64,000 nt of DNA, taken from the NCBI GenBank assembly GCA_037349105.1, contig JAYJMM010000028.1, forward strand, positions 2,852,001-2,916,000. The letters are read 5' to 3'. The notes below the pieces were generated by a model that had not been told where the DNA came from, searched no databases, and saw nothing but the letters and a program-made list of their open reading frames with translations. Positions 56,101-64,000 of the stretch are shown in pieces. Made by a program: the position numbers and the translations under genes. The stretch comes from Limnomonas spitsbergensis. Lineage: Eukaryota > Chlorophyta > Chlorophyceae > Chlamydomonadales. How positions within the stretch are numbered: position 1 is the first letter of the stretch; every line of letters begins with the position of its first letter.

Positions 56101-59100
56101 GCTGGGTACTTCCTCCTGCATCCATGTCCTTTCTGTTGGTCCGTGCTCTGTCCTGCAGCTGCGATGCCCGCTGCCTGCGGCTAGGGGCCGGCTGGTGACG
56201 CCCCCTGTGGCCCCATGGGCCTGCAGCGTGGAGCTGCTACCGCCTCCTTCCGCGGAAGCTGCCGGCCTTGGGCCTGCGGCGGGGGCCCCTGCTTCCGGGG
56301 TACCTGGGCACAACACGTCGGGGGGGTCGTAAATGTCCTGGGAAAGGTCGTCTGACTCCCCCTCCTGCCCTGAGGCCTCCCCTGATATCTCAGGGTCCTG
56401 TCTGTGGGCGCTGCCCTCTGACTCGCTGTTGCCCTGGTCTTCCCTGGCCCTGAGCGTGACTAGGAAATTTGCGAGCAAGGCGAGCCACCCCTCTTGAGGG
56501 GCTGGTGCTCCCATGCGTCGCAGGTAGTCCAGGAGTTCTAGGGCATGGGCTGTGCTCTTAGGGGCGTCTGCGGGCATGGTCAAGAGGCCATTGGTGGCAA
56601 TTGCTTCCACGGCCACCCGCCAATGATGGATTTGCTGGGGCACCTCTCCGTTCCGTGCCTCCGTGGCCATCCCCTCTGGGTCCAACCCTGGCTCAGGCTC
56701 ACGTCCTTCATGAAGGCCCAATGGTTGCCTTGCCTGCTCTTCCTGCCCTTCTAGGTATGCGTCATCCCACTCCTGTTCAAACCAGGTGTCTGGTTCGTTG
56801 AACCCTGGGTCGTGCCCCCTGGGGATGGTGGCGAAGCACCCATGGGCCCCTTTGCCCGCCCACCTGGGTCCCTCCGGTGGTCCTGGCAGGAAGTTGGCGG
56901 GCGGGGCGCCTGCCTGCCTGGCTGCCCATACCTCGAATGGCTCGTCCTTGGCTGCCTCGAACAGGTCGCGGAGGCGTTCGCGCTGCTGGCTGCCGCTGGG
57001 GGGTTCCTCCTGCCTGAAGCGACTGTGTCCCGGGTTGTCCTGGGCTGGTGCTCGGCCCTCGCCCCCGCCGCTGGGCCTCCAAGGCTGGGCCTGCGTCTGG
57101 TTGCATTCGAAGGCGAAGTGGCCGCTACCTCCGCACTTGTAACATGCTTCCTTCTGGGTAGGGGGTGCTCTGCCGGTCCTGCCCCGGGCAGAGTCCTCCA
57201 GCGGCGCCCACCTGACCATCCTGTTCTCCCTTGGCTCCTCGGCTGTCGAACGCCTTCCGGGGCTGTGGGCCTGGCTTTGCCGAATGGGGCTTCTGGCTCT
57301 GCCCTGCGGCCAACGCTCGCCGCGGGGGCTGCGTGGCGCCTCCCCTTCCCAGCGCCTGCCGCTCCCGCCCTCGGGTTCTCTGCTGCCGTGGTTGGGTGGG
57401 TTCCCTGGGGTAACGGGACTGCGGCTGCGGGTTCTTCTGTTCCTGCCCCCGCCGTCTGGGCTGAGGGCCTCCCTGCCCCTGGGCCGCTGGTTGCCACCGC
57501 TGGTGCCCTGCGGGGGTGGAGGTGGCCTTCTGTTTGGTGACCTCGCCCGAGGCTGCTGTGCGCCGTTCCTTCTCTCTGTCAGTTCCCCCGGCCAGCGCCC
57601 GTCCTGGTGCTGCTCGGTGCTTGGAGCCCGCCGCTCCCTGCTGTGGCTACTGCGCCGTGGGCTCCTTTCCCTTGGCTGACGCTCTGCGGCGCTGGCGCTC
57701 CTGGGCGCCCTGCCGCTGTCGGGGTTGCGGCTAGGGCCGCTGCCTGACTCCCTTGCCCGTGGAGAGGGGGTGCGGCTGGCCCTTGCCTTGGGCTGATTGC
57801 CCTGCTTGGGCTGGGCTCTGTTGTCCCGTAGAGACTGCAACAGGTCCTCCGGGTAGTCCCCTAGGCCAGGGTCGTCGAGCTCACTCAGGACCTCCTGCAC
57901 CTCAGTGGGCTTACCCCTGGGCGTTCCTTCTTGGCCGCCCTGTCCTCCTCCCCTGGCTTCCTTGCTTGGTGCCGCGTCCTGCTGCTGGGGCTCGACAGTT
58001 GTGTCTGCCGCAGGCTGCTGCTGCCTGGCCTCCCTGGCCCCGCTGCAGGCCTCCTGCTGGGCTCCACAGGGGCGCTGGGGGCCCGGCTCAGGGGCTGCCT
58101 CTGTGCCCTTGTACTCCTCCTTGTACCTCCTTTTGAGATCATTCACCTCTATGATCCACTTGGCGCATTCGCCCTTCCATCGTGCCATCTCCCTGTCTGA
58201 AGCGCCGTCCGCCATTGCCCGGGCCTGCTCCATTTTGAAGGAATAGATGTCTGCCTCCCTGCTGGCGATTCTCTGCCTGGCTGCGACCCGGATGGCCCTG
58301 TTCAGGACCTGGACCTGGGCCTCCAGGCTGCTGACGACGGCTGCCCTGGGAGCGTCCCTGTCTGCCTGCAGCTCAGACTCTGAATCAGTGGTTCCTTCAT
58401 CGCTGTGGCTGGTGTCCTGAGTGTGCGCAGCCGGAGAGCCTGGCTGGCAGCTGCCTCTGCTGTTCGTGTCTACTCCCCGGCCCGGCTCGTTCTCCAGGAG
58501 CTCCCCTAGCCGCCGCTCGCATTCCTGGTCCGTATGCGATCTGCGCATGTCGCAATACGCGCAGGGGCCGTCCCTGTTGCGCAGGGCATTCCTGACCTCA
58601 TGTCGGACGGTGTGCTCCTGCTCCATGGCTAGCCTCGCCTTGTCCCGCGCTGCTACGGGAGGGTCCACGGCTTTGCCGTCCTTGTCCCGTGCTGCTACCG
58701 AGGGGCCCCCGGCTTCGCCGCCCTTGTCTCCGCTGATGGGCCGGCTCCCGGTACCCCTGGTACCGTCCGGATCCGCCGGCGCTGCGTGAGCCTGGGTACG
58801 GGCTACTGGGTCTGCCTCTGGCGCTGCAGCAGGGTTGGTTCCCTTTTGCCCTGCTTGCTGGCGCGCTGCCTCAGTACCTGCGCCACGGGCCCCTTTGGCC
58901 TTGGCCGGCTTGGCCCCTTCTGGTGCTGCCGCAGGTGCCTCTGCCGCGGGCAGACGGGTGACACGGTTTGCGGCGACTGTAGTTTGCGTCGCAAAGCCGC
59001 CTCCTGTACCTGTCACCATGGCACATTGTGGGGTTAAGTCTGGGTTCATCTCGCCCCAATCTGCCGGCCACTCCTCAGGCACCCAGGCGGGGTCGTCCAA

Positions 59101-60834
59101 GCCATGTGCATGTGCTGCTTGTCCTCGCAGGAACTCAGCAATGTGGTCCACCTGGCTTTCTTGGCCGCCGTGCTGATCTACGAAGCGCAACAAGTCGTGA
59201 GATTCTTGCCTGCTGGCCCTCCTTGGCGCTGGGTCCTGCTGGAAGCTGGTTGCCCTGGGCTGTTCGCTGGCCGCTGGGCTGCTGGGTCTGGGTCTGCGCT
59301 CTACGTCTAGCCGCTGGTTTCGGAGACTGGGCTCACTGCTGGCTTCCAGGCTCTCCCATCTGGCCTGTCGTGCAACAGGAATGGTCCCTTCCGTCTGCTG
59401 CTGCCATTGCACCTCCCTGCGGTCATCTTGCTGTAGCCTGGATGCCTCGAACCCTTCCCACTCCTCGAGCTCCTCTTGCTCTGATTCGGGCTCCTCCAGA
59501 TCCCCTGCTGTGCCGTTGCACCACCCGTCGGCAAAGGCCTTGACAGCCAGAGCCGCCTCTGGCCCTGCTGGTCCTCTGGACACTCTGCGCAGGGCCGCCA
59601 GCAGCGTTGCTCGGTCCTGTCCCGTGTGCGGGATGCCCATAAGGGCCTTTGTTGCCCATTCCGCCAGGTGGTGGCTTTGGAACTCCTTGATAGCCCGGGC
59701 CTGATCGCTGAGGTGGACGAAACACTTGGAGCACACCTGCTGCCATAGCCGCCCTGCCCATTGCAGGATGTCTGCCCACCCAATGGGCTGGAGTCCTGGT
59801 GGCTCTGCTGCACCCGGCTGGCTTATGCCCCCTGCGCGTTCTCCCACTGCCTGGCGCCGCTCTCCTGGGATGGGCGTCCACTCTGGATTGCTGAAATATC
59901 CGTAAAGGCTATGGGCCTGGCCGCTGTCCTCCTTTTCCCTGCTGCTGCCCTCTGCCACGGTCTCCTGGCTTGGCCTGTTTGCACTGGCTGGGAACCTGGA
60001 CTGGGGTGTGCCGTATGTTGACGCCTCTGTTGCTTCCTCTGCCGGGATACGGGGCGGCCTTGCCTGTTTCACCCTGTGCAGATCTGGCCTGGGCGGGATT
60101 CCCGTTGGCGCCTGCATTCTTCCGTGCTGATCTGGCGGCACTACCTTGGCGTGTGGATCAGCCTGCGGCTGCCATATTCTGGTAGCCTGCATTGTCGTGG
60201 CTTGTGTGTCGCTGTATTTCTGCAGCTCCCGTGGCCTCCCTGTTGTTTCCGCTGACTCCCCTTGGGACTGCTGTTCGCTGGATCTCGTCCGCTCCATCCT
60301 GACCATTGTTGACTGGACCATCCCCTTGACCACTGTGGGTTCAAGCTGGGGCTCCTGGTCTGGTCTGGGCTCAGCCTCGCCTCCTTCCCTTTCTGCCTCC
60401 GCAGGCAGGTCATCCGGAGGTCGCGCTGGCCCGCCACCCTCTCCTACACCACCGGTCTGAGACCTCACAGTGGGTGGCTCTGAGGTCGGATCCAGGGACT
60501 CATCGTCGGGAACCGGCCATTGCTCGTCCTCCTGGCTTGGGCCAGGGGGGATGCGCGCTATGCCGCCTCGTCCGATACCCCTGCGCGTCACTTGAACCTG
60601 CACCATATCCTCATCCAAGGCTAGGGTGCTGTCGGCCCCTTGGACCTTGTTTTCCATTATGCCTGCATATTCACCATCTGACAACCCAATGGCAATTAGC
60701 CTAGCTTCCTCTGCTACGGCTGCATTGATGGGTGTCATGGGGTCATTGCCTGGTTCCATTCCTCTCACTCGTGCACTGCGTCTTGCAGCCTCTGGATGCA
60801 GGTGACGATCATGATCTACCACTGCGTCCTGCAT
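47142..60834 (-). CDS. Giant Gag-Pol polyprotein with methyltransferase
   Basis: One open frame from ATG at 60834 runs about 4200 codons to near 48155. A deletion then shifts the frame, and the homologous sequence continues in another frame to the stop at 47142. The original frame stays open by chance to 47302. Domains in order: low-complexity Gag region; CCHC knuckle (about residue 1231); unassigned folded region (1620-1980); zinc cluster (2365-2523); hydrophobic segment (about 2825-2850); RT (2980-3220); RNase H (3310-3430); DNMT3-like methyltransferase (3580-3920); integrase (4070-4230); then, after the shift, a GPF/Y-like module and a PHD finger. I find no DTG/DSG protease motif. Length far exceeds ordinary Ty3 polyproteins (1200-2000 aa). 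Codon use is very GC-rich. Confidence 0.85.
47469..47613 (-). other. C-terminal PHD finger
   Basis: CEVCRLPDRGDVMLLCDACN then GWHMDCLAPALYAIPEGDWM and CPRC give a complete C4HC3 PHD finger with the aromatic/acidic pattern of histone-H3 readers. It follows the integrase C-terminal module, where chromoviruses carry a chromodomain. Confidence 0.9.
47800..48610 (-). pseudogene. DDE integrase, broken
   Basis: The N-terminal zinc motif is present (HASTGHFGSH ... CGVCDRA), as are the first two catalytic Asp (WGVDLCGPF, about 48370; VTDQGTEFQ, about 48200). After FQDMLLDCFI the sequence jumps, in a different frame, to VPWVALGFRCSPQQATRMAP. The segment that normally holds the third catalytic residue (Glu, in the PQ-NG--ER region, roughly 45-60 aa) is missing. 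This copy cannot make active integrase. Confidence 0.85.
49080..50100 (-). other. DNMT3-like cytosine-C5 methyltransferase domain
   Basis: About 340 residues between RNase H and integrase. Motif I: FEPFGGMCSGLEMVLRAGI (50049-50086). Motif IV: GWECHDLS, keeping the catalytic Cys but with Glu where PC is usual; the CxDLS pattern and following KGLEGARSKSFF resemble DNMT3. Motif VI: LIENVAM (about 49660). Motif VIII: AHRTRNYWGNL (about 49530), very like the AHRARYFWGNL of DNMT3 enzymes. C-terminal: ERERAMGY and ALGRCMDAWALEAWL in place of motifs IX-X. It would methylate DNA, plausibly the element's own copies. Activity is uncertain because of the missing proline. Confidence 0.8.
50540..51900 (-). 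other. Ty3-type reverse transcriptase and RNase H
   Basis: RT motifs: HDMRRMN, FSKVDLRSGFMQIPI, TKLNFGLRNGPPFFQRMM, the catalytic box FIDDLLVYSD (51330-51358), YLGHNVS and FLNFYRCYIPDFS. RNase H: FLLYTDFSKQGIGAVLG, FQGEMLAAVYAARTYRHML, VTDHEPLTYL and HQNADIPSRSP. Both have their catalytic acids and look intact. The RT-to-RH order and tether are typical of Ty3/gypsy. Confidence 0.95.
53265..53740 (-). other. Zinc-binding cluster (PHD/RING-like plus two knuckles)
   Basis: Four Cys/His modules in series: CAGC...CSACGIAWHDLC...CQFC (PHD-like), CLGC...CCRCHAKACGTC...CCGC (RING/PHD-like), CERCGKKGHDYHAC and CAICFHQGHLAMAC (both CCHC knuckles). Placed between Gag and RT, it may bind RNA or chromatin. 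Confidence 0.75.
54900..55965 (-). other. Unassigned folded region in Gag
   Basis: About 355 residues with ordinary, non-repetitive composition in an otherwise low-complexity protein: for example CFVQWYPAGTDMPEVAATA, YANCVSELLGSVVKEGITAA, QPVWFFFKTATQVQSDRF and NRTLLPGQMSAAVHNIEIV. I do not recognise the family. It may be a capsid-like domain. Confidence 0.4.
57102..57143 (-). other. CCHC zinc knuckle
   Basis: CYKCGGSGHFAFEC fits C-x2-C-x4-H-x4-C of nucleocapsid proteins. It marks the preceding region as Gag and supports the reading frame. Confidence 0.9.
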
Positions 60835-61501
60835 TGTACTATTGCTGGGTGCTGAGCAGCCGTGCCGGCTCGCTGTGTGGGCTCACAGCAGCAGGTCACT
60901 GGCTCAAAGCCTGCTTCCGTTCTCCTCTACCTTCTGCAGGCTGGTTAGGCGTTGCTAGACAGGTCAAGCACGGGTAAATTTTTTAACCTGGTTCTGGCGG
61001 GTATTTTCACCTTCTGGACTGCTGTCTCGTCCGCTATCTTGCTGGTCTCGTCCGCTATTCCTCCGCTGATTCGTCGCGCAGCTTCCTCCTCGATCTCCGC
61101 AGGGCCTGCTCAGGCTGCAATCTGCAGCTTCGGATATTCCTGCACACAGTCTTGGGTTGCCTGCTTTTAAACTCGGATCCCAGATCCTTGCTCACTTCTG
61201 TCAACACGCAGGCTGTGCACTCTACCACGGATGCAGGCCACGTGCACAGGCAATATCAGCTGGGTTTATAACTCCACAGCCTGATCTTCAAGCTACGTCT
61301 GCTTCTGGGTTGCCACGCCCAGCGCAAGCAGGAATTGACTTGGGTTCTATGGAGAATCCTCTGCTAAGTGATTTCGAGCTGTCCAAGGTAGATCACTGCC
61401 TTCAAAAAGAAATTCAAGTTCACAGCACATGCACCTTTAGCAGGATTCGCTGGATCAAGCTGATCAGGCTTAGACCCACTTCGTCCTTTTAAGTGGACAC
61501 G
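60835..61501 (-). other. 5' leader of the polyprotein
   Basis: About 665 bp between B2 and the first ATG, with no ORF of note. At its outer edge 61476-61499 (CCACTTCGTCCTTTTAAGTG then GACA) is the inverted complement of a segment inside B (45584-45607; 61915-61938), with one base missing. I found no tRNA-complementary primer site. Confidence 0.6.
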
Positions 61502-62141
61502 CGATGGTTGCTTCTGGTCCGTGGTGGACTTCTTCCCCACTGAGTGGCGGACACCTACGGGCGGACTCAGCGTCTACACGCTGGCCGCGTATGCGCAGCG
61601 CGTTAAGCTGTGGCAGGAACTTCTAGATGACAGGCGTGGAGCTGGTCGCTTGTAGAGCTGCGACTAATGGCCTGTCGGGTCGCGAGCCCTGCAGGTCGTT
61701 AAGAGTCACTTACCGCGTGTAGCGGGCGAAGCCGTAGCCGTAGACTGCGGACGACGTAGTCCTAGGTTGGGCTGGGCTTCGGGTTAGGTGTTCTCGAGCT
61801 TGCTAGATGGCGCTGTCGCTGATCTAGGCTTGACTGACTTAGTGGTACTGGCTTTGTTGCACTTCACTGGGTAGGTCTCCGAGATCTAGCCGGTGCTGGT
61901 TACAAAAAGAGGCCTGTCCACTTAAAAGGAACGAAGTGAACGTCAAGCGTGCAAGCCGGGATTCAAAGGTCCCGGCAAGCCCTATGCACTGAGTACGGGA
62001 AACCCTGCCTCAGACCTTCCCGAAAGTGGGAAGCCGGGCTCCTAACCCTAAAAAGGGGCTCCGCAGGGAAGCTGCGGAGTCTACGGGGACGCGTCAGCGG
62101 TCCCTACGGTTTTGGCACGTATACTGCATTATACCGTGACA
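61502..62141 (-). repeat. Terminal repeat B2
   Basis: 640 bp, apparently identical to B1. It starts at the same internal A/B junction where A2 stops and ends CCGTGACA next to TAGG. Two bases (CG, 61500-61501) match the end of A, so a tiny duplication may flank the body. Confidence 0.9.
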
Positions 62142-62145
62142 TAGG
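62142..62145. other. Target-site duplication TAGG (right)
   Basis: Partner of 44923-44926. A 4-bp duplication is normal for Ty3-type DDE integrases and is not expected for tyrosine-recombinase elements. Confidence 0.75.
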
Positions 62146-62795
62146 CTCCTGATCAGGTTTGAGAACCATGCATGCGTAGAGGTCGGTCAGACTGCGTTAC
62201 GTTTGAGGTTGCGTCACGAAAAAGTGCAAACGCGACGCCGGTCACACTACCCAAACGCCAAACGCAACGCGCCCAAACGCGAAACGCAAACGCAGGGGGG
62301 GGTGAGTTTTCGCGTTTGAGATTTTTCATGAATTCCAACTTGAGCTTGATCTTAATCTGGACACGACCAATATATACATATATGTTACAATACAAGGAAA
62401 TATCAACCCCGGGTCGCTGGGTGACGGAATTCGCACAAAAATGTACCATGTCGTGCCACGACATCGTCTTGCCCTGCCGTCTTGCCCAAACGCGGTGTGA
62501 CCAATTAAGCATCAGATTCACGCTAAATCCAAACGCAACCCAAACGCAACTGCCAAACGCAACCTCAAACGTAACGCAGTCTGACCGACCCCTTAGGGGA
62601 ACCCTTGGGTGACGACCGTGAGTCAAGTAGAAATGTGTGAACCGGTGACTAGTAGCATGCTCAGAGTCATTGTAAGCGAACTCGCATGATACGAGGTGCT
62701 CATCCCAATCATCTTGATACGGCGATACGTACGCCCGTACCATGTCCTCAACATTTTTGTTAGCATTCTCCGTCTGACCATCTGTCTGAGTTGTT
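62146..62795 (-). pseudogene. Chromovirus integrase core fragment
   Basis: Minus-strand reading from about 62795: TQTDGQTENANKNVEDMVRA, YVSPYQDDWDEHLVSCEFAY and FYLTHGRHPRVPL, the end of the DDE core including the conserved QTDGQTE glutamate. It is interrupted by a MITE at 62179-62592. After a short remnant (62146-62178) it is cut by the 17.2-kb element and resumes at 44922. Upstream parts (RT, RH) are absent. Confidence 0.85.
62179..62592. mobile_element. Harbinger-like MITE, copy 2
   Basis: 414 bp with the same inverted termini as 34307-34515 (GAGGTCGGTCAGACTGCGTT at left, AACGCAGTCTGACCGACCCC at right). Flanks are GTA and TTA, so the left duplication has probably mutated. Subterminal AAACGC words are repeated. 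It lies in the chromovirus integrase. Confidence 0.75.
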
Positions 62796-62817
62796 TCGCT
62801 GCCGACTGCTCGCAGTG

Positions 62818-63350
62818 CCGCCTAAGCGCCCAGCAGAGGACGATCCTGAAGTGAACGAAGATTTGGACGAAGATGCGATCGAGCTGGTTTACGGGGACAG
62901 AGTAGAGGAGGATACTGCCGCACCGCCTCAGAAGTATCCTCGTCGGGACCCTCAGCTAGCCGTGACCCTCGGGATTCTCCGCCCCGGCCTGCAAGCCGAA
63001 GAAAGCCGTTCCCGCTTCTCCCTGTCAGTCGTGCGCCAACTTCGTCAAGGTAGCATCCAAAACCAGAGTCGCGTCGGCCAAGGATCGCTCGGAGCTCATT
63101 CTTCTACGACCGGAGGTTTCTAACTTGGAAATTCTGCGAAGCGCGCCGCCTTGCCTCCCAAGGACCCACAGCTTACTGACGGAGCTATTCACACTAACCC
63201 AACGTTCCCTGCGCATCGCGGAGCAGAACCGGGATGGACCTCCTTAACCAGGACCACCAGAAGCAGGACGCCACCAACGGCAAGCTCTCCAGCATTATCC
63301 AGCAGGCTCTCGCTGAGCTTCCCGGCCTCTTCCCGCGCTTTCCCCCGGAT
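62818..63350 (+). pseudogene. Gag-like remnant of unknown element
   Basis: Reads PPKRPAEDDPEVNEDLDEDA and then a hydrophilic chain, shifting frame near 63000 (SAKDRSELILLRPEVSNLE) and later. It has the look of a decayed Gag N-terminus, but no domain confirms it. It is on the opposite strand from the adjoining chromovirus fragment. Confidence 0.3.
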
Positions 63351-63468
63351 GATTAGGATGAGTCACACACAGATTATGCAGCTTCCATGCGGAAGATCAC
63401 TACGAAATTCTACAGCTGCGCAACTACCTCAGGGGTGATGTACGATGGTCCCTGAAGGTCGCTGGAGG

Positions 63469-63690
63469 TCGCAAGCAAGCGAATAAGCAAGACCGTGTGT
63501 CAAGCGAATCAACAGCGTGTACCGATGACTACTAGGCCTAAACTGTGGTCGCAAGCATGCAAATAAGCACGACCGTGTGTCCAGCGAATCAACAGCGAGT
63601 ACCGATGACTACTAGCCCTAAACCGTGGTCGTCGCAAGCATGCAAATAAGCAAGACCGTTTGTCAAGCGAATCAACAGCGAGTACCTGGG
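63469..63690. repeat. About 84-bp tandem repeat, three units
   Basis: GGTCGCAAGCATGCAAATAA, GACCGTGTGTCAAGCGAATC and AACAGCGAGTACCGATGACT recur three times. Confidence 0.8.
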
Positions 63691-63832
63691 TCTAAACTAA
63701 ACTAAGCAGCGTGTGGCAAGCAACGTGTACTGATCAGGTGCGACAATTGGGCAAATGGCGTGTGGCAACAGTAGGTGCGTGATCCCTCACAAGAATTTTG
63801 TGACACGGATATGAAATGGCTCGGAGACCAAA

Positions 63833-64000
63833 TGTGACAGTGTAATATCAACTGAATTGCCCTAGGAATAATATAGTGTCACGTTTACCGTTTTAGGTGC
63901 GACAACTGTCACAGTATATTCCCGTATACGTGACATAGCCGTATATTCCGCATTTACGTTCACGGAGTATCCAAGTTCCAGTCACGGAGCCTCCGAGTTA
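63833..64000. repeat. LTR-edge-like sequence at window end
   Basis: TGTGACAGTGTAATATCAAC then TGAATTGCCCT nearly matches the chromovirus LTR edge at 43660. Further in, the minus strand reads CTGTGACAGTTGTCGCACCT (about 63895-63914), resembling the B1-gc-A2 junction of the 17.2-kb element. The sequence runs off the window. Confidence 0.4.

Larger units (their letters stand above)
44927..62141 (-). mobile_element. 17.2-kb Ty3/gypsy-like element with split direct repeats
   Basis: Order on the plus strand: A1 (44927-45170), B1 (45171-45810), gc, A2 (45813-46056), body (46057-61501), B2 (61502-62141). A is 244 bp, B is 640 bp. B1 and B2 look identical and A1/A2 differ at only a few positions, so insertion was recent. 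Read on the coding (minus) strand this is B-body-A-B-A, the split-direct-repeat order known from PAT-like DIRS elements. Yet the polyprotein has a DDE integrase, no tyrosine recombinase is seen, and the whole unit is flanked by a 4-bp duplication. It sits inside the chromovirus integrase gene. Confidence 0.85.

Noticed and set aside
47142..60834. Aspartic protease of the polyprotein
   Set aside because: No DTG/DSG motif. VDTACLPTAAVYAL (before the methyltransferase) is only superficially similar.
47300..60900. Many plus-strand open frames of 100-370 aa opposite the polyprotein
   Set aside because: GC-rich antisense shadows; none shows a domain, while the minus frame has RT, RNase H, methyltransferase and integrase motifs.
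44927..62141. Tyrosine recombinase expected from split direct repeats
   Set aside because: I looked for a YR-like domain in both strands of the body and saw none. The recombination enzyme encoded is a DDE integrase.

Overview
This is nuclear DNA of a eukaryote, most likely a green alga (Chlorophyta). The genes are split by GT-AG introns. They include a NIMA-type kinase, an RNA polymerase subunit, a thylakoid CURT1/CAAD-type protein and a probably organellar MgtE transporter. Much of the rest is minisatellites, retroelements and MITEs. I cannot name the genus from sequence alone.

Layout. 1-4951: gene-free flank with 5'-truncated LINE tails and a 167-bp duplication. 4952-10165 (+): complete eight-exon NEK kinase, 469 aa, whose introns hold decayed copies of its own exon edges. 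10166-15150: gene-free, repeats and LINE/SINE-like debris. 15224-15544 (-): partial CURT1/CAAD-domain gene. 17240-18840: 33-bp minisatellite. 18940-21597 (+): broken LINE; its 3' tail is the source of many dispersed fragments in the window. 22245-28684 (-): complete five-exon RPB5 (RPABC1) gene, 202 aa, with several tandem arrays inside introns 2 and 3. 29055-34515: arrays, a polypyrimidine tract, a foldback element and a Harbinger-like MITE. 35151-39985 (+): complete six-exon MgtE/SLC41-type transporter, 289 aa, with an 18-bp array starting at its fourth splice donor. 40430-42590: another 33-bp array, split by a LINE tail. 43660-63300: remains of a Ty3/gypsy chromovirus. Its integrase region was hit by a 17.2-kb element (44927-62141) and, separately, by a MITE (62179-62592).

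The most unusual object is the 17.2-kb element. On the minus strand it encodes one very long Gag-Pol: CCHC knuckles, a zinc-finger cluster, Ty3-type reverse transcriptase and RNase H, a DNMT3-like cytosine-C5 methyltransferase domain, a DDE integrase and a C-terminal PHD finger. Its termini are not ordinary LTR pairs. They form split direct repeats (A1-B1-gc-A2-body-B2) flanked by a 4-bp TAGG target duplication. This copy carries a deletion and frameshift that removes the third catalytic residue of the integrase.

A second theme crosses three unrelated genes. Tandem duplications repeatedly start at, or include, splice junctions. In the kinase they are one- or two-copy ghosts of exon edges. In RPB5 and the transporter they have grown into arrays of tens of units whose unit resembles the splice donor. 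This suggests intron growth by amplification of splice-junction DNA.
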